10,494 nucleotides of DNA from Candidatus Methanofastidiosia archaeon (lineage in GTDB: Archaea > Methanobacteriota_B > Thermococci > Methanofastidiosales > Methanofastidiosaceae): positions 1-10,494 of the forward strand of contig PWMA01000129.1 in the NCBI GenBank assembly GCA_003558335.1, read 5' to 3'. Numbering within the stretch: the stretch's first letter is position 1; each line of letters starts with the position of its first letter. Below the pieces are notes generated by a model. That model was not told the origin of the DNA. It did not search any database and was given only the letters and a program-made list of their open reading frames with translations. Of the stretch, positions 8,284 through 10,494 are shown piece after piece. The position numbers and the translations under genes were made by a program.

Positions 8284-8592
8284 TTGCAAAAAGCTAGAAT
8301 AAGATTGACTGCAATCGAAACTCAAAAACTTGACGAAGTTTGTTCTCAGGTTAAAAAGATAGCGGAGCGCACAGGTGTAGATATAGCTGGACCGATACCA
8401 TTACCCACAAAAAAATTAAAAGTGCCTGTAAGGAAATCAACCTCTGGCGATGGCAAGGCTACATGGGAACGATGGGAAATGAGGATACACAAAAGACTTA
8501 TTGAAATAGACGCAGACGAAAGAACTATGAGACAAATAATGAGGGTGAAAGTTCCAGAAAGAGTTAATATAGAAATTGAATTACTGTCTTAA
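8284..8592 (+). CDS. rps10: 30S ribosomal protein S10 (uS10)
   Basis: This 102-residue protein is uS10 of the small-subunit head and is the usual last gene of the archaeal str string after tuf. Starting at TTG gives MQKARIRLTAIETQKLDEVC, which agrees with the archaeal family N-terminus and its standard length of about 102. Other conserved parts are the IAGPIPLPTKKLKVPVRKS loop (about 35-53), WERWEMRIHKRLIEIDADE (about 61-79), and RQIMRVKVPERVNIEIEL near the end. TTG is less usual than ATG. The spacing to GAGGCG supports it. The gene is followed by an AT-rich gap of 147 bases. Confidence 0.96.
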   Translation: MQKARIRLTAIETQKLDEVCSQVKKIAERTGVDIAGPIPLPTKKLKVPVRKSTSGDGKATWERWEMRIHKRLIEIDADERTMRQIMRVKVPERVNIEIELLS

Positions 8593-8599
8593 TCTTTTG

Positions 8600-8618
8600 T
8601 TGTATTAATAAAATACAA
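8600..8618 (+). terminator. Small hairpin after rps10, possible end of the operon
   Basis: TTGTATT (8600-8606) and AATACAA (8612-8618) are exact complements around a five-base loop, eight bases after the rps10 stop. A short T-rich run (TCTTTTGTT) lies before the loop, and a longer U-rich stretch (ATTTATTTTTA) at about 8675-8685. The hairpin plus U-rich DNA fits the 3' end of the ribosomal transcript. The stem is AT-rich and weak, so this is tentative. Confidence 0.4.
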
Positions 8619-8667
8619 TTATCTATTCTTCGATTCATTTCTAATTGTAATTTATCAATTGTTTCAA

Positions 8668-8710
8668 TTATAAAATTTATTTTTACAAGTATGATAATAC
8701 TTAAATATAT
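8668..8710 (+). promoter_or_regulatory. Promoter region of the membrane-protein gene
   Basis: Two TATA-like elements are visible: TTATAAAAT at 8668-8676, which would start RNA near 8697 and leave a leader of about 43 bases, and TTAAATAT at 8701-8708, which would start near 8729 with a very short leader. The first is the better match and spacing. AGGAGAT at 8729-8735 is the ribosome binding site. A palindrome and a direct repeat overlap this region and are listed separately. Confidence 0.45.
8687..8702. repeat. Palindrome AAGTAT-GATA-ATACTT in the promoter region
   Basis: A perfect 6-bp inverted repeat with a four-base centre. It spans the start expected from the upstream TATA box and abuts the downstream TATA-like element. 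That position would suit an operator for a dimeric regulator. AT-rich DNA yields such repeats by chance, so function is inference. Confidence 0.4.
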
Positions 8711-8723
8711 GATAATGTTTAAA
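8690..8723 (+). repeat. Imperfect 16-bp direct repeat, 18-base period
   Basis: TATGATAATACTTAAA (8690-8705) recurs as TATGATAATGTTTAAA (8708-8723), 14 of 16 identical. It lies just upstream of the ribosome binding site of the membrane-protein gene and overlaps the palindrome at 8687-8702. Confidence 0.5.
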
Positions 8724-8739
8724 ACAACAGGAGATATAG

Positions 8740-9120
8740 ATGTTTGATTTGTTTGCATTAAGTGCTATAGGTCTTTTTGGAATTATGGCCATATTTCTTA
8801 TAATTTTTATAGATGCAATATTTTTATGGGTCGGCACTAAACTTTCAGGAATTGAAAAAGCATCATTTGGCAAAGCAATAGTATGTGTATTTGTTTTGAT
8901 AGTATTGTCTGCTATATTGGGCTCTATTCTTGGTTCAATGGGTTTCATTGGAGCAATTTTGAGCTTTGTAGTGACGCTTTGGGTAGTGAAATCTCTTTAT
9001 GACACCTCTTGGGTTAAAGCATTTTTTGCACTGTTTTTAGCCTTTATAGCTTTCATAGTTCTTGTTGCTATTTTCTTCCTTTTAGCAGGAATTGGACTGT
9101 CAGGATTAAGTATCTTTTAA
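8740..9120 (+). CDS. Small four-helix membrane protein, function unknown
   Basis: I do not recognise a named family with certainty. This 126-residue protein is almost entirely hydrophobic, with four likely membrane helices at about 8-30, 44-62, 66-84 and 92-118. The only clearly polar stretch is at 31-43 (VGTKLSGIEKASF), between helices 1 and 2. A short loop (KSLYDTSW, 84-91) links helices 3 and 4. Asp25 sits inside helix 1. The pattern of an Asp in helix 1 followed by a G-K/R-x-x-G-I/V-E-x-x-S-F/Y-G-K-A loop is, from memory, common in small archaeal membrane proteins of unknown role. There is no signal peptide cleavage site and there are no catalytic motifs. AGGAGAT at 8729-8735 supports the ATG. 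The next gene starts 22 bases downstream, so the two may be co-transcribed. Confidence 0.8.
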   Translation: MFDLFALSAIGLFGIMAIFLIIFIDAIFLWVGTKLSGIEKASFGKAIVCVFVLIVLSAILGSILGSMGFIGAILSFVVTLWVVKSLYDTSWVKAFFALFLAFIAFIVLVAIFFLLAGIGLSGLSIF

Positions 9121-9142
9121 TCATTATTTTTTAGGGAATTCT

Positions 9143-9613
9143 ATGATTGTTAGAAACTGCAATGCAAGTGATGTTGAAAGGATAAGAAAATTTATAGATG
9201 AGTGCAAGCCTTTGGAATTACACACATCTTTTACTTATTGGATGTTATTTTATTACTTTCCTAATCTATGTTTTTTGATGTTAGAAAATGAAAAAATTTT
9301 AGGGTTTATTTCTGGCATTAGGAGCTCAGCAGATGAAAAGGTTGTATATCTGTGGCAGATAGGAGTTTCTAAAGATTATCAAGGTAAAAAATATTCTTCT
9401 ATTTTGATTGATAATTTTCTGAAAGCTGCTCTAGATCTTAAGTGTAACAAAATTCAAGTTTCTATTGATCCAAAAAATGTATCTAGCTATCAAACTTTTC
9501 TAAAATATTCAAATAATTGTGGGTACAAATTTTCTAAAATTGGTAAAGTAAGCTATCATGATAAACTTTCTAATGAAAAAGAGCATGAATTGCTATATCA
9601 GATCGATATATAA
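9143..9613 (+). CDS. GNAT acetyltransferase resembling diaminobutyrate acetyltransferase (EctA)
   Basis: This 156-residue protein has the GNAT fold. Its N-terminal half closely follows the EctA pattern of ectoine synthesis: ECKPLELHTSFTYWMLFYYF (20-39) mirrors the EctA segment P-L-D-L-N-S-x-Y-x-Y-L-L-L, then LGFISGIR (53-60) and YLWQIGVSKDYQGKKYSS (69-86) mirror GFISGYR and FxWQVAVDxxxRGxGLA. EctA moves an acetyl group from acetyl-CoA to L-2,4-diaminobutyrate. Here the CoA pyrophosphate loop is unusual: Lys83 stands where GNAT enzymes normally have the key Gly. No ectB or ectC is in view, so the substrate may be another diamine-type amino acid. Related methanogen enzymes include beta-lysine acetyltransferase, which is longer. 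AGGG at 9133-9136 precedes the ATG. G+C is about 28% in the five lines I counted, against about 40% in part of tuf. Confidence 0.85.
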   Translation: MIVRNCNASDVERIRKFIDECKPLELHTSFTYWMLFYYFPNLCFLMLENEKILGFISGIRSSADEKVVYLWQIGVSKDYQGKKYSSILIDNFLKAALDLKCNKIQVSIDPKNVSSYQTFLKYSNNCGYKFSKIGKVSYHDKLSNEKEHELLYQIDI

Positions 9614-9625
9614 ACGCCCACAAAT

Positions 9626-9633
9626 TTTATAAA
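9626..9633 (+). promoter_or_regulatory. TATA box of the tRNA-Ser gene
   Basis: TTTATAAA is centred about 27 bases before the first base of the tRNA. This is the expected distance for an archaeal promoter starting at or just before the mature 5' end. It lies in the 43-base gap after the acetyltransferase stop. Confidence 0.75.
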
Positions 9634-9656
9634 CTAAATAAACTGATGAAACTTGG

Positions 9657-9743
9657 GCCGAGGTCGCATAGCATGGATTAGTGCGCCGGACTTGAGATCC
9701 GGTTTCCCTTCGGGATGCGGGAGTTCAAATCTCCCCCTCGGCG
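9657..9743 (+). tRNA. tRNA-Ser(UGA)
   Basis: An 87-base class II tRNA. The acceptor stem GCCGAGG (9657-9663) pairs fully with CCTCGGC (9736-9742), with discriminator G at 9743. The D stem is GCAT/GTGC, with the loop GG at 9675-9676. The anticodon stem CCGGA (9686-9690)/TCCGG (9698-9702) encloses CTTGAGA, placing TGA at positions 34-36, which reads UCA serine codons. The long variable arm has the stem TCCC-TTC-GGGA (9705-9715). The T arm GGGAG/CTCCC encloses TTCAAAT (9724-9730). G73 and the long variable arm both fit serine rather than leucine. The 3' CCA is not encoded. There is no sign of an intron. Confidence 0.95.
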
Positions 9744-9790
9744 CTTTCTGTTGTGATTTAGAATCTTATCTAGTGATTTCAATAGTAACA

Positions 9791-9836
9791 TTCAAATTAA
9801 ATAGATAATAAATATAAATTATTAATTTAAGTTGAA
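9791..9836. repeat. 46-base AT-rich inverted repeat
   Basis: The outer arms TTCAAATTAAAT (9791-9802) and ATTTAAGTTGAA (9825-9836) are complementary at 11 of 12 positions. The inner arms TAATAA (9806-9811) and TTATTA (9819-9824) pair exactly around a seven-base loop, with a three-base AGA bulge on the left side. It sits between the tRNA and the convergent acetyltransferase gene. It could be a two-way terminator, a protein-binding site, or a small mobile-element remnant. The sequence alone does not decide. Confidence 0.55.
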
Positions 9837-9849
9837 TCCTGATTTTTAT

Positions 9850-9878
9850 AAATAGATTAATTTCTATTTTTCTTTTTT
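9850..9878 (+). terminator. Hairpin plus T tract facing the tRNA transcript
   Basis: AAATAGA (9850-9856) and TCTATTT (9863-9869) pair exactly around a six-base loop and run into a T-rich tract ending TTCTTTTTT at 9878. Read on the + strand this looks like a terminator that would stop RNA from the tRNA side before it runs antisense into the minus-strand gene. The T tract is also the Lys codons at the end of that gene, so part of the signal may be coincidence. Confidence 0.45.
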
Positions 9879-10463
9879 AACTAGGCAAGTTCCAACTTTC
9901 TTTCCTTTGTAAACAATTGAGTCTTTTGATTGTACCTTAAAACCATATTTTTCATAAAATTTTTGTGCTTTATCATTATTGATGCTTACATGTAGGTACA
10001 ACTTTTCATGCTCTCTTTCTATAGCCTTAAGCATTTCAGTTCCAAACCCTTTCCCTCTATGTCTTTCATCTATACACACAGCGTGAATGTAGTATCCATC
10101 TTCGTCCATATCTTTAGACATCATTTTGTCCATCTTCATAAGAGTAGGGAATCTTTTTAAAAAATGCCAAATTCCAAAAACTTTAATAAAATCCTTTCCT
10201 GAAGCTTTATCTATAACAGGTTTTTGATCTACACCATATCCACCAATTACTCCTACGATTTCACTTTCATTTATTGCACAATAAATGTATTGTGGATTAA
10301 AATAATTATTGTTCATTCTCATGAGTTTTTCAATATATTTTATACCCTTTTCTTTTTCACCGAACACCATTGATTTAGTTTCCTCATCTGCAGAATATAT
10401 AAGGGTAGCAACTTTGGTAGCGTCATGTTTTTCAAAATCAAATTTTTCTAAAACAATACTCAT
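9864..10463 (-). CDS. GNAT-family N-acetyltransferase
   Basis: This 199-residue acetyltransferase has a canonical C-terminal GNAT domain. Motif A is YYIHAVCIDERHRGKGFGTE (124-143), with the CoA pyrophosphate loop R136-G-K-G-F-G141. Motif B is HVSINNDKAQKFYEKYGFKV (158-177), where Tyr170 is in the usual place of the general acid. An earlier strand, YCAINESEIVGVIGGYG (61-77), is also typical. The region 85-120, rich in Lys and Met (FLKRFPTLMKMDKMM), looks like an insertion that may form a substrate lid. Substrate unknown: small-molecule and protein targets are both possible. AGAGGT (10470-10475 on the + strand coordinates) lies six bases before the ATG. It is convergent with the tRNA-Ser gene. 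The promoter probably lies beyond the right edge. G+C is about 31% in the lines counted. Confidence 0.9.
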   Translation of the reverse strand: MSIVLEKFDFEKHDATKVATLIYSADEETKSMVFGEKEKGIKYIEKLMRMNNNYFNPQYIYCAINESEIVGVIGGYGVDQKPVIDKASGKDFIKVFGIWHFLKRFPTLMKMDKMMSKDMDEDGYYIHAVCIDERHRGKGFGTEMLKAIEREHEKLYLHVSINNDKAQKFYEKYGFKVQSKDSIVYKGKKVGTCLVKKEK

Positions 10464-10494
10464 TTAATTACCTCTAAACATTTTTCATCATTAA

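Noticed and set aside
8564..8948. Two minus-strand open frames overlapping the rps10 3' end and the membrane-protein gene
   Set aside because: They are AT-rich and low in complexity, with no convincing ribosome binding site, while the + strand frame has one and encodes a coherent four-helix protein.
9643..9649. CTGATGA just before the tRNA as a C/D-box guide RNA element
   Set aside because: It lies between the TATA box and the tRNA 5' end, has C instead of a purine at the first place of box C, and has no partner boxes at the right spacing.
9691..9698. Reading the tRNA as tRNA-Leu(GAG), since GAG is present in the anticodon loop
   Set aside because: Only the frame with TGA at 34-36 gives a five-pair anticodon stem and a T at position 33. 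Discriminator G also fits serine, not leucine.
9719..9743. tRNA-Ser 3' end as an attachment site for an integrated element
   Set aside because: No second copy of the tRNA 3' end and no integrase gene are seen in the window.
8593..10494. CRISPR array, insertion sequence, toxin-antitoxin pair or other defence system
   Set aside because: There are no regularly spaced repeats, no transposase or nuclease motifs, and no matching gene pair. The two GNAT proteins are unlike each other, are on opposite strands, and neither has a small antitoxin-like partner.

Overview
The window comes from an AT-rich archaeon, most likely a euryarchaeon. It carries the split RNA polymerase largest subunit (A' and A''), eL30, a two-KH-domain NusA without an S1 domain, aEF-2 with a diphthamide-type His, EF-1A in place of EF-Tu, and TATA-type promoters. 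The exact lineage cannot be fixed from this stretch. A methanogen-related or Methanofastidiosa-like group is possible but is only a guess.

Bases 1-8592 are the classic archaeal transcription/translation ('str') gene string, all on the + strand: rpoA1 (3' part only) - rpoA2 - rpl30e - nusA - rps12 - rps7 - fusA (aEF-2) - tuf (aEF-1A) - rps10. From rpoA1 to fusA the genes are 5-20 bases apart or overlap (rpl30e/nusA by 11 bases), and most have a GGAGGT-like ribosome binding site, so they probably share one transcript. A 73-base gap with a TATA-like element precedes tuf. A U-rich tract follows tuf, so tuf may be transcribed partly on its own. rps10 starts with TTG.

Bases 8593-10494 are a less conserved, AT-richer stretch. 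It holds a promoter region with a small palindrome, a four-helix small membrane protein, a GNAT acetyltransferase that resembles ectoine-pathway diaminobutyrate acetyltransferase (EctA), a tRNA-Ser(UGA) gene with its own TATA box, an AT-rich intergenic inverted repeat, and a convergent minus-strand GNAT acetyltransferase.

The first part makes the core of gene expression: polymerase catalytic subunits, an elongation/termination factor, four ribosomal proteins and the two elongation GTPases. I see no CRISPR array, insertion sequence, toxin-antitoxin pair or clearly new multi-gene system. The points most worth a second look are the stand-alone EctA-like gene with its altered CoA-binding loop, the repeat and palindrome architecture in front of the membrane protein gene, and the short out-of-frame decoy starts in front of fusA and rps10.
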